Shown here piece by piece: positions 1 through 28,904 of a stretch of DNA of 64,000 bases. The notes beneath the pieces are model-generated. The model was given only the letters and a program-made list of their open reading frames with translations. It was not told the origin of the DNA and made no database searches. Source of the stretch: Phallusia mammillata (lineage: Eukaryota > Chordata > Ascidiacea > Phlebobranchia > Ascidiidae); assembly GCA_003260075.1 (NCBI GenBank), contig QLIY01000422.1, forward strand, positions 52,179 through 116,178. Reading direction: 5' to 3'. Made by a program: the position numbers and the translations under genes. How positions within the stretch are numbered: the first letter of the stretch is position 1; each line of letters begins with the position of its first letter.

Positions 1-17646
<17,646 letters not shown>

Positions 17647-17849
17647 CGCTGGACTTTTTGTACATTGTTTATCTGTTTAAAGAACACTGGAAAAAGAAAG
17701 AAACCATGAAACCACAATGAAGCAAAAATTTGCAGTTAAAACCAAAGAATGTGGAACATCATTAGGAAACATCGATTCACGATTATACACAAACAAGGTG
17801 GAAGTGATCAAAACAAAGGCACAAAGACGTGGCAGTGAACAAAATGAAA

Positions 17850-19962
17850 CTAGCAAATGTTTAAGCTCATGCTGCGATTGCAGTTTCTTCCAACAAGTCT
17901 TGTTGATTTTCCTCCTCTCATAGTGTTATGTTGCTTCCTTGTAGCACTCATTCCACCTCTGCGCATGTTGCTTCCAGCAGTGGCTTGCTGATGGCTTTCA
18001 CAACTTGACTTGCGTGCGTTTTCTAACTCCCTGTTTTGTAAATGATGTACAGTTGGTATTGTGAATTGTACTTAATTAAACAACCACCAAATCAAACAGT
18101 CAATCTGTTTTACCTTGTTAGGATCTGTATTTGAAACTTCTGCTCATTTAACTCTTTGCGAAGCTGCTGCTTGCTTTTTTTGCAGTATGTTGACAACAAG
18201 GGATGTTGAAGTAATGCAGCAGCACTTGGTCTTGCCGACGGTGTAGGACAGATTAGATCCTAAATACAACTCAATGTCAGCAAATGCAATGATCTAAAGT
18301 TGTACTTAAGTTTTTTTTTGCCAACCTTTAGCAGTGAATTAAATGCATCAGAATAGTGTGGTAGATGTGGTAGGTGACCCTCACGGATTATGTGCCACTC
18401 TGGGCCATTCTTTGGCAAAGTTTTACCACTGGCCAATTCAAATATGGTTAAACCAAGTGCAAAAATATCCGCTTTGGCTAGGTGGGAATAATCTTCCTAT
18501 AAGAAAAACAAAGGATTTGATGCAATTGCAGCTGACACACAGTGAACTAATGTAAAAAAGTTTACCTGTAACACTTCATTGGCAAGGTAACGACAATCAC
18601 CCTCTTCCACTTGTGGATCCTCTACACATGTTACATGACCAAGATCCCCTGATACCAATAAATGTTGTTTAGGTCTTACATCCTTCAAGCTGCATTTGTT
18701 TATTGGTTACTTACCTATTTTATAAACGGTTTCTTCAATCAGGGAATCCACATCTTTCTCATCGAAAGTCTCAATAGATTTACTTTCTTTGCAGACAAAT
18801 ATGTTACCTGAAATCAAAAACATTTTTTAATGTTGGTCACTGTTGACAAATGAAGAGTTTGTATGTGTTTGTTCTTAAATTCAAAATACCTGGTTTTATG
18901 TCCAAATGAACCAAATTTTGGGAATGAACATATTTCAGACCCTTTGCAACTTGTACCAAAATATCTTGTGCATCCCTTTCTTCTGTACACCGTGAAGTTT
19001 GTAAGTTTTCATCCAACATGTCAGCTAAGCTTCCACCTGCAAATTGTTGGATGACATTGTGTAAAATAATACACTGAACCAAACTACGCATGCAGCAAGT
19101 ATAAACCATGTAATTTTGTTATTTTAGTCAATGCAATTCTCTACATTACTTAACATTTGAACATATATACACACCATTGCAATATTCATTTTGAATGACC
19201 ATGTGATCATCTTCAGCCCATGCTGAGTAATAGCGGACAACATGTCGATGTTTTCCAAGAACTGCATGTGCACATACCTCACGTATAGCATTAGCCCTGC
19301 AAATTATTTTTTGTAGCATTGATATATCTGCAAAACTTTTAACTGCATTTTGCACCACAACAAGTTGGGCAAACATAGGCTGGATTATTTTATTAAACAC
19401 TTACTCATCAATTGAGCCAGCTAACGGCTTTTTGGAGCGTTTTATTGCATAAGCACATCCATCAAGGCGATTGACACACTTGTAAACTGATCCGAATTCA
19501 CCATCCCCAATTTTACAAACTTCATGAAATTCTTGTGCATATCTGGAAATGTTGTTTTCTTTCAGATGTATTCTCTGCAAAAGCATTACAAAATAAAATA
19601 TTTCTGCCTGAAGCAACAACATAGTGGAGTCAAGTAAGTTATTTTAGTACTACCTTAGCAGGTCTTTCGTCTTCATCTTCCATATTGAGGGCATCAATGT
19701 TTTCCTCATTCCTTAACAAATATATGATACTTGTTTTGTAGATGTAATTATAATGGAAAAAAACAATACAAAAAGTTCAAACCAACCTTAGTTTAGGAAT
19801 TCTCGACCGCTTGGAGCTAACAGTTCTGTTATCCGGTGTAAACGGATTAATATTAACTTGTCGAGATGAAATGGCAGTTGTAAACTGCTGATTATGCGCA
19901 CTTTGGCTTGATAAACTATTGCATAACATGGTTGATTCATCAGGTTTGTCTTTTAAATGATT

Positions 19963-20004
<42 letters not shown>

Positions 20005-20911
20005 ATTCTAGATATATGTGTGTGTCCCTTGCGCTTTGTTGATGTTGGGTTTGTTACTGGAGTCTCATGTCGAGTGTCCATTAAAACTTCACTTTCATCC
20101 AGTTTTGGCTTTAACCTTCTCATCAAAGTTTTTGGTGTTCGTGGAGTGTCAAATAATGTCAGTGCACGCAATTTTCGTGTATGAGGAGGAGTTTCAGGTG
20201 GTGATCTTACTGGAGACGAACATGAAACCCCAGATGAAGATGCAGGTGAGTCAGATATGTTCATGTATCCATTACTCTCTGGCAAAGGAGTGCGAATCGG
20301 TGAAGAAAAGCAGCTATCTCCATTGTTTTCCTCACCACTGCTGCCAGAGACATGTTCAGATATTCCCAAAGTTGAATGGCTACAAATGTCAATACCATTT
20401 TTCAAAGGAGCGACATATCTTTGAAAAGGAACATCAGTTTGCTGCACCAAACTTGTCACTTGCTTATCCATAATGTGGTTGCTTCTATCAGCCAAAGTAT
20501 TTCCAATCATGTGTTTGAATTGTGCACTACTCTTTCTTTTCTTTAAAAATAGTGTCCTTTTGACAGGAGACAAACTGCAAGTCGAAACTGGCTTCCTCCA
20601 GCCAAGTTTATCAGAACTCAAGCAACTTGATTTTTCTAAAACATTAAAAAATGTTATACCATAGTCTTTTTGTGTTTGAATTAATTTATTGTTAGAAATG
20701 ATGTGCTATGAATCTTACTATACGTGTAAAACCAGTATATATATAAAATAGCCCAAAGATGTTTAATTAATATTATAGGCCTTTAAGTTTTAGACCCTGT
20801 AACTTATATGTGATATAATATTAATTTACCTTTTTCTGGTGTTAATGCATCATCACTAAAATCAAGAGCAACTTTAATTTTTTGCAAAGATTGAGATGTA
20901 CATTCATCCAT
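17850..20911 (-). CDS. WEE1: Wee1 protein kinase, complete gene of 11 exons
   Basis: Nuclear kinase that phosphorylates the inhibitory tyrosine of Cdk1 and delays mitosis. Exons in transcript order: 20830-20911, 19787-20635, 19654-19711, 19405-19574, 19175-19296, 18890-19036, 18715-18807, 18566-18648, 18326-18496, 18114-18259, 17850-18030. Visible: N-terminal [11 protein letters not shown] and NINPFTP motifs, [11 protein letters not shown] glycine loop, [13 protein letters not shown] lysine, [14 protein letters not shown], catalytic HLDIKPGN, the Wee-type DLG in place of [18 protein letters not shown], and the conserved C-terminus [18 protein letters not shown]. About 700 residues are expected. 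As assembled, the exon lengths total 2102 nt, one short of a whole frame; the defect lies in a 40-C tract in exon 2 (19965-20004). All other junctions agree in phase. Kinase residues are intact. Confidence 0.92.
19965..20004 (+). repeat. Poly-C tract (40 C) inside Wee1 exon 2
   Basis: On the coding strand this is 40 G between an upstream frame ending [11 protein letters not shown] and a downstream frame starting [13 protein letters not shown]. Forty bases shift the frame; 38 or 41 would keep it open as polyglycine. No splice sites flank the tract. Confidence 0.93.
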
Positions 20912-21165
20912 TTTAGCAAAATAAAACCAGGACCATATAAACTCCTACTGCTGTGCAAAAAGCATATAAACACCAGTTAAACGGAAATTCTTTTGACCAA
21001 CATTCACTTCGACGGTAATACCTGCAACCTCAAGCAGTAGTAACTTTACTAAATAGTACTGATTATAGCTTGCAAACAAAAGTAAACTCTCATCTCGCTA
21101 GCCTGCCTCTGTGCACACTGCACAGCTCGCGGCAACTCTTAACACAGATCAACAGTGCGAAAAGC

Positions 21166-21256
21166 GCGCGAAATTTACGCGTGACCAAACGCGTTGTCTT
21201 TTTGATCAACGTTTATGACGTCATCGCCTTTTTCATCCAACTGCATTGGGCAAACA
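21166..21256 (-). promoter_or_regulatory. Candidate Wee1 promoter elements: E2F, CRE, CCAAT
   Basis: Upstream of the Wee1 start codon (20911, - strand) lie an E2F-type site TTTCGCGC (complement of 21166-21173), a palindromic CRE TGACGTCA (21216-21223) and an inverted CCAAT (ATTGG near 21245). The surrounding 21.1-21.3 kb is locally GC-rich. E2F, CCAAT and CRE together are common at cell-cycle promoters; function here is inference. Confidence 0.45.
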
Positions 21257-21674
21257 GTTTCGGCTCGTTGACGCACGCTGCTTGTTCGCACACGTCTGGA
21301 GCTGAGAACATGCGTTTCGCAGCAGGTATTAAGTGGGAACAAAACAACTGCACGACCACCTGTAGCGATGTTTCAAATAATATTTGCAATGGTGGGTGTA
21401 AGCTTTTGCAGATATTAGCACAATATTTCTGCAGTCAAGCATTGACAGATTTCCTTATTGGGGAAATTATACTTTTTAAATCGATTTTCCCCTTTCTTTT
21501 AGTAATATTGTTTCTTTCAAACCAGAAACAGCGTGGCCTGTAATTAAAAAGGCTTACCGGTGGCGGTAGCTTGGAGGCGTAGCACGTTATATCATCAGAA
21601 TACATTAGTTGAGTCCAGTCTCCAAATTCGGCGTAATTTTGAAGAATGTTGACGATACATAACCAACAAGTAGC

Positions 21675-21715
21675 CATGGACGCCAGCAGAATTTTTTCCG
21701 GGGGGGGGCAAATTT

Positions 21716-21803
<88 letters not shown>

Positions 21804-22111
21804 ACACATGGCATAAAATATATGCAGTAGATTTGCGTCAACGATGAAAAAACTAACCATTTTGTCCGTTTAAAAAACATAAAAACGGCAGATGCTATGA
21901 AAACAACACCAGATATGTAAACAATGTAGCCTAGACATCGTTAAAGTCGCTTGTTTAGACATTTGCTTTGACTATCTTAACTTCCCTTCTTATAGAGCAT
22001 TATCGTTTTTCAGTCTTCACCTTTTTCGAGAAAATGTTGTAATTTTGCGGTACTTTGATTTTCCAGGGGGGGTCAAGTGCCCCCTCTTGCCCTTACGTGG
22101 TGGCGCCCATG
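21675..22111. mobile_element. hAT-like MITE (CATGGACGCCA ends) with poly-C inside
   Basis: Ends CATGGACGCCA and TGGCGCCCATG, with a perfect 8-bp target duplication CAAGTAGC at 21667-21674 and 22112-22119. An 86-base C tract (21718-21803) follows GCAAATTTTGC inside the left end. Similar to the CATAGGCGCC family. Confidence 0.82.
21718..21803 (+). repeat. Poly-C tract (86 C)
   Basis: Homopolymer within the left part of the element at 21675-22111. Poly-glycine frames called across it are artefacts of the homopolymer. Confidence 0.95.
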
Positions 22112-22692
22112 CAAGTAGCTTAGGGGTAGGGTGTTGTTAATTTTAAAAGATTGGGGTATCCACGCCGAAAAGGTTTAGTTATAGCTGACAGTTTACATGG
22201 AGGAGTATTGTATGCGTTTTCGGTAAAGCAGAGGCGCTGGAAAGATCAGATAATAAGAAATCATTTCATCATTAACTGGTCTTTCCCTGTTCCGTTTTTG
22301 TTTTCTCAACTATCAGCATGAAATGAGAGCGTTTCCTGTCAACTTCGCCAGCGGAGGCCCATAGATATGGAAGTGCGAGTTCGCGTGGCACTCGTATGAT
22401 GCACCGCCGCATCCCGTGTGCACAGACGCGCTTAAGAAATCTTGCAAGTAACCAGATGTTATCACTCGCACACATCCTATTCTCAGATAGCACAGCTGGT
22501 GATATTCTATTGATATGGGCTATTTGAATGCGTAACACCTTTTTCGCACTGGGTTATTGATTTTGAACATGAAAAATAATTGAACCGTTTTCATCTTGGT
22601 GTAACCTTTCTGTTAAAGACAGGTTTTACTTGATTTTATTCCTAAACTTGGCCGTTTATAGAAGACTGCATGTTTTTAGCGAACCTATAGCT

Positions 22693-23468
22693 CAGCGTTC
22701 TTCAACGGGAGCGACATTGATTTGAAAATTCCTAACTTTATAGAATAGGCTTTGTGCATAAGCACTGTGGGATAGGCCTACACCAGTGGTTCTCAAACTT
22801 TTTTATTGTCGGGGCCAATTGGTATTTTTTAAGTGTGTAGGGAGCCGCAAAAAACCGAAACCTTGAGAAAATCACTAAAGAAGATGACTTTGAAAGCTAA
22901 AATAGCAATGTTTGGTGGTTTTCTGAGGTCTGGTGCGAGCCGCAAAATAAGTAGTTGGGAGCCGCATGCGGCCCCGAAAACCGAGTTTGAGAACCACTGG
23001 CCTACACATTGTGCTTTCGTAACTAAACCTTACAACCATATTTTAATCAACTTGCAACAAACACTAGGGTCAAGGGGCGGTTTAGCTCAAACATGCTGCC
23101 ATTTGAATAAATTGTTTTTGCTGGCGACTGTTTGTGCTATTTGAGATCTCGAGGGCAAGTTTGGGCAATTAATTTGCGACAGGGACACTTGAATATCAGT
23201 ATGTATGGCAACAGACCATGTCTTTAAATACAACGGTAACTATATTTCACACAAACCTGTTTAGCTTTCACGCCTTGCCCCACACTGCAAAGTGCGAAGT
23301 ATTTGTTACTTTTCATTTGATAAATTTTGTGTAGTTTAAGTTTTTGTGGAATGTATAAGAGTCCTCTGTCTCCCTTTGTTTCCAACTCAAATGACAAAAA
23401 AGGCGAATTGTTTGCGCATAATTTTGTCTATGTCGCAACGAAGTTTCATTTGATTAACTATACAAGGA
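22693..23468. mobile_element. hAT-type element, second copy of the 15056-15778 family, interrupted
   Basis: Left end CAGCGTTCTTCAAC. The interior matches 15190-15470 (for example the segment with GATCTCGAGGGCAAG compared with GATCTCGAAAGCAAG). It is split by the MITE at 22784-22999 and its right end is missing where another left end begins at 23469. Confidence 0.65.
22784..22999. mobile_element. hAT-type MITE, 216 bp, nested
   Basis: Ends CAGTGGTTCTCAAACTT and GTTTGAGAACCACTG, with a perfect 8-bp target duplication GCCTACAC at 22776-22783 and 23000-23007. It is nested in the older copy at 22693-23468. Confidence 0.9.
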
Positions 23469-23530
23469 CAGTGGTTTTCAACCTTTTATAGATTGTGGCC
23501 CCCTTCAAGTAAGATGCAGGGCCTGACAAT
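23469..23530 (+). mobile_element. Isolated hAT left end
   Basis: CAGTGGTTTTCAACCTTTTA followed by TGTGGCCCCCTTC is a typical left terminus of the CAGTGG family. I could not find a matching right end, so only the end itself is called. Confidence 0.5.
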
Positions 23531-24201
23531 AAGTGCTGAGTCTGCAAATTGCTGTCAGCACCGTAAACGCATATGCTCCTTTGCGCAACTTACCGGAAAT
23601 TTCCAAACCGGCGTGTTGTAAGTTCCTATGTCAGTAGCTCTACCGTTGCTCATACGCTATTGTGATGTCACCTGGTCGTATTGAACTGACCGACGTGTTT
23701 AGTAGAACTATAGCAAGCAAATTTTATTAACAGATTGACAATAAAAATAATTGCATTATATTTTGCCATTAAACATATCCATTATGTACGAATAAGCCTA
23801 GTTCCTTTGAAGTCATTTATTACTGCATGTTCACAGAGACACGATTTAGCAAAAAGTTTTTCGGAAGTATACCGAACCACAAACATTTACCTAGCAGCCT
23901 ATGAAAAGATTGTGGGCAATAAACCTACATTGTTCACGCGCGCCAGTAAGTTCTGTCAAGAGCCCCAGGAATTTGAAATTTAACATATTTTGTCAAAAAA
24001 ATGATGAATAAAAAATATCATGCTCGATGAATTAAAGGAGTGAAAGTCAGTGAACATCTAAACAAGCGAGTTTCTCCCCACCGTTTAACTGTTTTTCAAA
24101 CATACAAAATGGTAATCTTCACTGTACACGTGATAAAGTTTCTTGAAATCGCAGACTACATGGTATTGTTATCCATCCATCCATCAACATAATGAATAGG
24201 G

Positions 24202-24347
24202 CAGGGGTCGGCAACCTCTGGCACGCGTGCCAAGGTTGGCACGCGAGGTGGTTTTTCATGCCACGCCAACCGATTTGCGTGTTTATATTGAAGTGACAAT
24301 TTAACCTGTTGCACTGCTTGTTTATAGTTTTTATCATGCTATGGTCT

Positions 24348-24440
<93 letters not shown>
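24202..24440 (+). mobile_element. hAT left end running into a 92-base poly-C tract
   Basis: CAGGGGTCGGCAACCTCTGG is a typical left end. The element continues to 24348 and is replaced by C from 24349 to 24440. A further left-end-like sequence, CAGTGTTTCCCAAACTCGG, starts at 24461. No right ends were found. Confidence 0.6.
24349..24440 (+). repeat. Poly-C tract (92 C)
   Basis: Homopolymer on the + strand following ATGGTCTT and ending at GGGATCG. Confidence 0.95.
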
Positions 24441-24442
<2 letters not shown>

Positions 24443-25005
24443 GATCGAGATAATGTGTCCCAGTGTTTCCCAAACTCGGACCCAGTGACAATTAAACTCA
24501 CACGCTTTTCCAACGAATGCTGTTTTAAAACTTTTATTTCATATATAGTTGTTAAATTAGACATATAAGAGTGAATTAGTGAAATGTCAGGTAATTAAAG
24601 GAAAATGTTTTCGTCGATAGTCCCTCATATTTCGGGTTTGGATTTATTTCCGGTTCGGGCAAATTATCCGGTCCAAACTGGTTTGCGGTTTTCAGCCGGT
24701 TTGAATTTTTATTTGTTTAGTTTTAATTCTACCCATCATCTATCCGGCGTCATCAAACTCCAAAAGAATTTTGACCGTGCCTTGTTTTTTGACACACCCT
24801 ATAAGTGTTTCGTGCATTTAGGCTATACTCAGTGCGCTGTTTTTTAAAAAAATCACAAAATACTGGTTCTGTTCCGGTTCGGATCCAACGCCAAACAAGA
24901 CATAAGGTTAACTCCGATTCAGGTTTTTTAGGAAATCATAATTAACGGTTCGGGTTCGGTTCGGGTTTAATTCGACTCCCTGCATGTAACGCTTCGCGGA
25001 AATTT

Positions 25006-25135
25006 GGCCAAATGGGGGCAAAAACTTGGGCCCAAGGCTCCGGCGTGCATTACCCAGTTATAGAGGCATAAAAAACCTCATCGGGATTCGTTCCGCGAGT
25101 TTTATGCGTTTGAACCCCGTTAAAAAAGACAAGTA
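25006..25135 (+). repeat. tRNA-derived SINE-like fragment
   Basis: Contains TTGGCCAAATGGGGGC, resembling an A box, and TTTGAACCCCGTT, resembling a B box, followed by an A-rich end. It resembles the clearer copy at 27512-27735, including the CATCGGGATTCGT segment. Confidence 0.5.
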
Positions 25136-25218
25136 GGCTACGATAAAAAGATGTCATTAAAATGCATCTGATGTCAAGATTTTTTGCGAAATTTGTGTAT
25201 TATTTTGGACAAAAATGG

Positions 25219-25220
<2 letters not shown>

Positions 25221-25312
<92 letters not shown>
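25221..25312 (+). repeat. Poly-C tract (92 C)
   Basis: Follows AAAAATGGGT and runs into GTGAGATAGTTTCAGG. Confidence 0.95.
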
Positions 25313-25313
<1 letters not shown>

Positions 25314-25728
25314 TGAGATAGTTTCAGGGGATCCGTGAAGGCAAACATTTCTAGTACAGTAACCAACATCCAAATATTTTTAAGTTTTCGAACCGTTTTT
25401 ATATCTTGTATAATCAAGTCTTCGGATCAGGAAAAATTACTTATTTGTAATTGTTACCTCCATTGTGACATCACAACACACACGAACAATATGATTTATG
25501 GTGCTCTGTTTCAAGCTTTATAGTTTATCTCTTTGTTGCACTGACTGCTGCAGTACAGAAAATTGAGATATAAGGACTGTGAAGGTTGATTGTGCCAAAG
25601 AAGGAAAATAACACATAATGCAAGAAACGAAAAACATAGAAAGACTTCCGGAAAATCACATTGGGGGTCCGCAGGCGCATAAAATTTATGAAAGGGGTCC
25701 GTGACTACAAAAAGGTATGGAACCACTG
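25221..25728. mobile_element. hAT-type element with left end replaced by poly-C
   Basis: The right end GGGGTCCGTGACTAC...GGTATGGAACCACTG is clear. The left end should lie where 92 C now stand (25221-25312). Confidence 0.55.
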
Positions 25729-25969
25729 CAAAAGAGGCTCTGTGACGTGACAACGGATTAGACAACTTCTCTTTTGTGTAGACTTCGTTGACAATCAGAA
25801 TAAATTAGCATTATAAATGATTGGATTGATAACTTTTAACTTGGTGGTAATTAAGGATTAAATCAGGGGTGGGGAACCTGCGGCCTAAAGGCCGAATGCG
25901 AAATATGTAGAAATGGCATTTTTTCAATTCACCTTCATTTCTTTTTCCTTTTATTCAACAATATTTAAT

Positions 25970-26147
25970 NGCTGCCAGGCATAGTATCAAGTTTAAAGAG
26001 CTCTTCTGGCAAATGTGATTTTATTCCGACGTTTCGACGTCCTATACAGGTCGTCTTCATCAGGGTAAATAACACTCCGTCGGAATAAAATCACATTTGC
26101 CAGAAGAGCTCTTTAAACTTGATACTATGCCTGGCAGCAGTAGCTTA
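25970..26147 (-). mobile_element. Inverted-repeat insertion with hammerhead-like core
   Basis: Perfect 60-bp inverted repeats, 25971-26030 and 26079-26138, enclose CTGATGA (26057-26063, - strand) and GAAAC (26031-26035, - strand). The direct repeat AATATTTAAT flanks it (25960-25969 and 26148-26157). The first base is an N, so an assembly artefact at the join is possible. Inverted partial copies with variable target duplications are common for Penelope-like elements. Confidence 0.5.
26031..26063 (-). ncRNA. Hammerhead-ribozyme-like motif, second copy
   Basis: Same layout and the same 21-nt spacing as at 14794-14826. Stem II candidate GACG-A-CC with GG-A-CGTC around TGTATA contains one A-A mismatch. 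The flanking 60-bp inverted repeat would act as an exceptionally long stem I. The unpaired A after CTGATGA is shared. Confidence 0.4.
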
Positions 26148-26732
26148 AATATTTAATTGGTTCTATATAGGGCAGCTGTTTTCACACTAGTTGTTTTCGT
26201 GAGACTTCCAAGAGCTCATGACTCAACAATCTTATTTCTGTCAAATTAAGCAATTGTTTGGGCATAATGTAATATTTTAGATTTGTCTGTGATGTAACAA
26301 ACTCCTCGTAGATCATTGATACGCGTATCAATTGAATCTGTGCAGGTAAAAGAAATCCTGACTGTTGTATAGTAAAAATGTATGGGGTTTAACATTGTAT
26401 TTAGCTTAGACCGCAATGTCCGAAAAAAAAACACAAAACGATTATCCATTATGTAAATCAAAATGTTTGGAAACCACTGCCCTTGCCCTGAAAAGCAGTC
26501 GATGCGGCCTATACAAGCGTCGATGAAACGTTGGGTGGCCTTTGTAAATCAATAGGTTCCCCACCCCTGGATTAGATGATGAAACTGCGCGGAGTGCATG
26601 TTGAAACTATGATCAGGAGATTAGACAATAGTATTAATTAAATAACAAACTCTCATCCCAACGTCAATGGCCCTAACCGTGTGCATTTTTAGAAAAAGTC
26701 TAAAAAATTATACATGGCTTGTTGGGGGGTAG

Positions 26733-26803
<71 letters not shown>
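26733..26803 (+). repeat. Poly-C tract (71 C)
   Basis: Replaces the left end of the family-2 element whose body starts at 26804; the corresponding end in the copy at 7170 is GC-rich. Confidence 0.95.
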
Positions 26804-26804
<1 letters not shown>

Positions 26805-27361
26805 CCACCTTGGGCTTGTAAAGCACGGTGGCGGCCACCGTGGAAATTTGGGTTTGTTTATAGCGGTATCGTAAAATCTAAAGAACATTAGGAAAAAATG
26901 CTTTTATAGCGTGCTGACGAAATAGCATCAAAACGTTTCTGAAAACTGCCACCTGTTTGGGTTAGTGGCTGTGCCTTGTTTATGACGCCAAACACACATT
27001 TGTTTGTCAGTGTATGTGTGGCCATTATTGTGTACAATGCGAATGCATTGTAATTAATGGTTACTTCAGGTGATGCAAAGGAGCAATTACTTCACGAAAC
27101 ATTTGAACGCTGTTAAACCAATGATAAACGTTCAAGCATAGTGTTCCCACAATACATATTATTTCAAACAATTATTTCGAAATATATATATCTTACAATA
27201 ATATTGTTTCAACAATTATTTTTAAAACGTTGTATTCTGTAGGAAATTTGTTGAACTTCAAATTTTGAGCTCTTGTGGTTGCACGCATCAGTGACGTCAT
27301 AGTATGTGACGTCATACTTTATATCCGCCACCTTGCATTTTTGTAAAACTCGGCGCCTATG
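26804..27361. mobile_element. hAT-like MITE family 2, second copy, left end missing
   Basis: The body GCCACCTTGGG...AAAGCACGGTGGCGG matches 7200-7240 and the right end ACTCGGCGCCTATG matches the right end at 7697. Two TGACGTCA motifs lie near the right end. The left end is lost in poly-C. Confidence 0.75.
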
Positions 27362-27511
27362 CAGGCATGTTTATGCCGCGCAAATTTTAAAAATTAGTGG
27401 TAGCTTTTAAAAATAGAATTTGTCGTATGATGTCGTCTTGTATACATTTCCGACTTTACCCCCCCCCCGTCGCTTTTTACATAGCGATCAAACGTCTTGT
27501 TAAAATTAAGA

Positions 27512-27735
27512 TCTGGGGCAGGAACTTGGCCGAATGGCCTGGTGCGCCTGACCCATATACAGACATAAAAAACCCTGATCGGGATTCGTCCCCGGGAGTG
27601 TCATGGGTTCGAAGTTCGAACCCCGTGAAAAAAAAAGTTTTATTGGGGCAGGAACTTGGCCGAATGGTCTTGCGCGCCCGGGAGTGTCGTGGGGTCGAAC
27701 CCGTGAAAAAAAAGTTAAAGTTTTATTACGTCAGG
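27512..27735 (+). repeat. tRNA-derived SINE, apparently dimeric
   Basis: Two units each start GGGGCAGGAACTTGGCCGAA. A-box-like TGGCCGAATGG and B-box-like GGTTCGAAGTTCGAACCCC (second unit GGTCGAACCC) are present, and each unit ends in an A-rich run followed by GTTTTATT. This is the layout of a tRNA-derived SINE; neither unit would fold as an intact tRNA. Confidence 0.65.
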
Positions 27736-28904
27736 GAACTTGTATGACTTGTTGTTTGTAGACTCATAGTTTTGCTTTTATTTGTGCTTGTTTTATATGT
27801 CCATTTCTTTAAACTTGGAGTAACACCTTTATCTTGAAGATCGAAAGCTAGCAACTGCTAAAAGGGTAGTTTTCATCTGACTAAATTACTACTTACATGT
27901 TTGGCATAAAGAAGTAAATTTTAAACACATGGTAAGAATTTTGAAACCTAAAACTTCAGGCTTTTCAGCCCATTGGGATTTGTGTTTTCTGATGTAAAGG
28001 GTTTGTAAATTGTAATCATACGAACAAATAAGTACTTATAAACAGAAAAAGGAATGAGACTAATATTTAGAAGTGGGTTCAACTAATGGGGTTTGGGGTC
28101 TGGTATACTTTCATGACCCAACGTCATAACTACGTCATACCTGCACATATACCAATGACCTTTACATATGATCAACTACGTCATAGTACGGATACGTCAC
28201 GCACATAATGACGTCACTGTGACGTCACACATTTTCCTTATCGCACGACGAAAATTTCACACTTTACGAAATACACATCGCAGAAAGCTGAAAATTGGTG
28301 TGTGACGTCATCAAGGCTTTGGATGACGTCATGCAAAAAATTACGTCAATCGGGTCACGATAACTACATCTATTCAACGTCCAAACTTACTCGCTTATGC
28401 AAAACACCTCTCGCTCGCCGATGATCTGCGTATGCTCACAAAATTTAAAGTTTGTGAACGGTTGCGGTAACTACAACAAAACGTTTTCATAATATTAGAA
28501 AGTTGTATATTACTTCAATTTCATGTTTTCATAATAGTAAAAATTTGTATGTTATTTTTATATGATGCATACCGTTATAAAATTGGGTTCGGATAAGCTG
28601 TGAGTTTTAGTGTGACGTCATAAGGCCTTGGCGTATGTCGGTGGGGTCAAGGTGAGTGGAAAGTTAAATGCCTTGTGAATATTTGTACCAAGTTTCGAGC
28701 CGAAAGCTCAAGTACATTTCGGATGAGAGGCCGACAAAGGGGTGCACCTCGACGAAGCTCGACCCGCTTCAAGCGGCCGAGTTAAGAACGGAAAAGTATA
28801 TGTCGTTTTTACAACACAATATATAGATATATTATTGCGATAACAACTAAAATGAGGAAGCACACAATCAAGGAAAGAAATACGCCAAGTAATGTACAGA
28901 ACAA

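Larger units (their letters stand above)
25864..26569. mobile_element. hAT-type MITE, 706 bp, carrying a nested insertion
   Basis: Ends CAGGGGTGGGGAACCTGCGG and AGGTTCCCCACCCCTG. The target duplication is GATTAAAT at 25856-25863 and GATTAGAT at 26570-26577, one mismatch. It contains the inverted-repeat insertion at 25970-26147. Confidence 0.85.

Noticed and set aside
21070-21543. 157-codon + strand frame upstream of Wee1
   Set aside because: No recognisable domain; it overlaps the candidate promoter and a transposon-rich flank, and has no supporting splice structure.
22272-22538. 88-codon - strand frame in the repeat mosaic
   Set aside because: No recognisable domain, no splice support and surrounded by transposon fragments.
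24461-25000. Complete hAT element starting at CAGTGTTTCCC
   Set aside because: No matching right end or target duplication could be found.
19953-25417. Polyglycine and polyproline open frames across poly-C tracts
   Set aside because: They are by-products of homopolymers in all frames and have no domain or splice support outside the Wee1 exon.
27512-27735. A functional tRNA gene
   Set aside because: A- and B-box-like words are present, but the arms do not pair as a tRNA and the units are duplicated with A-rich ends, as in a SINE.
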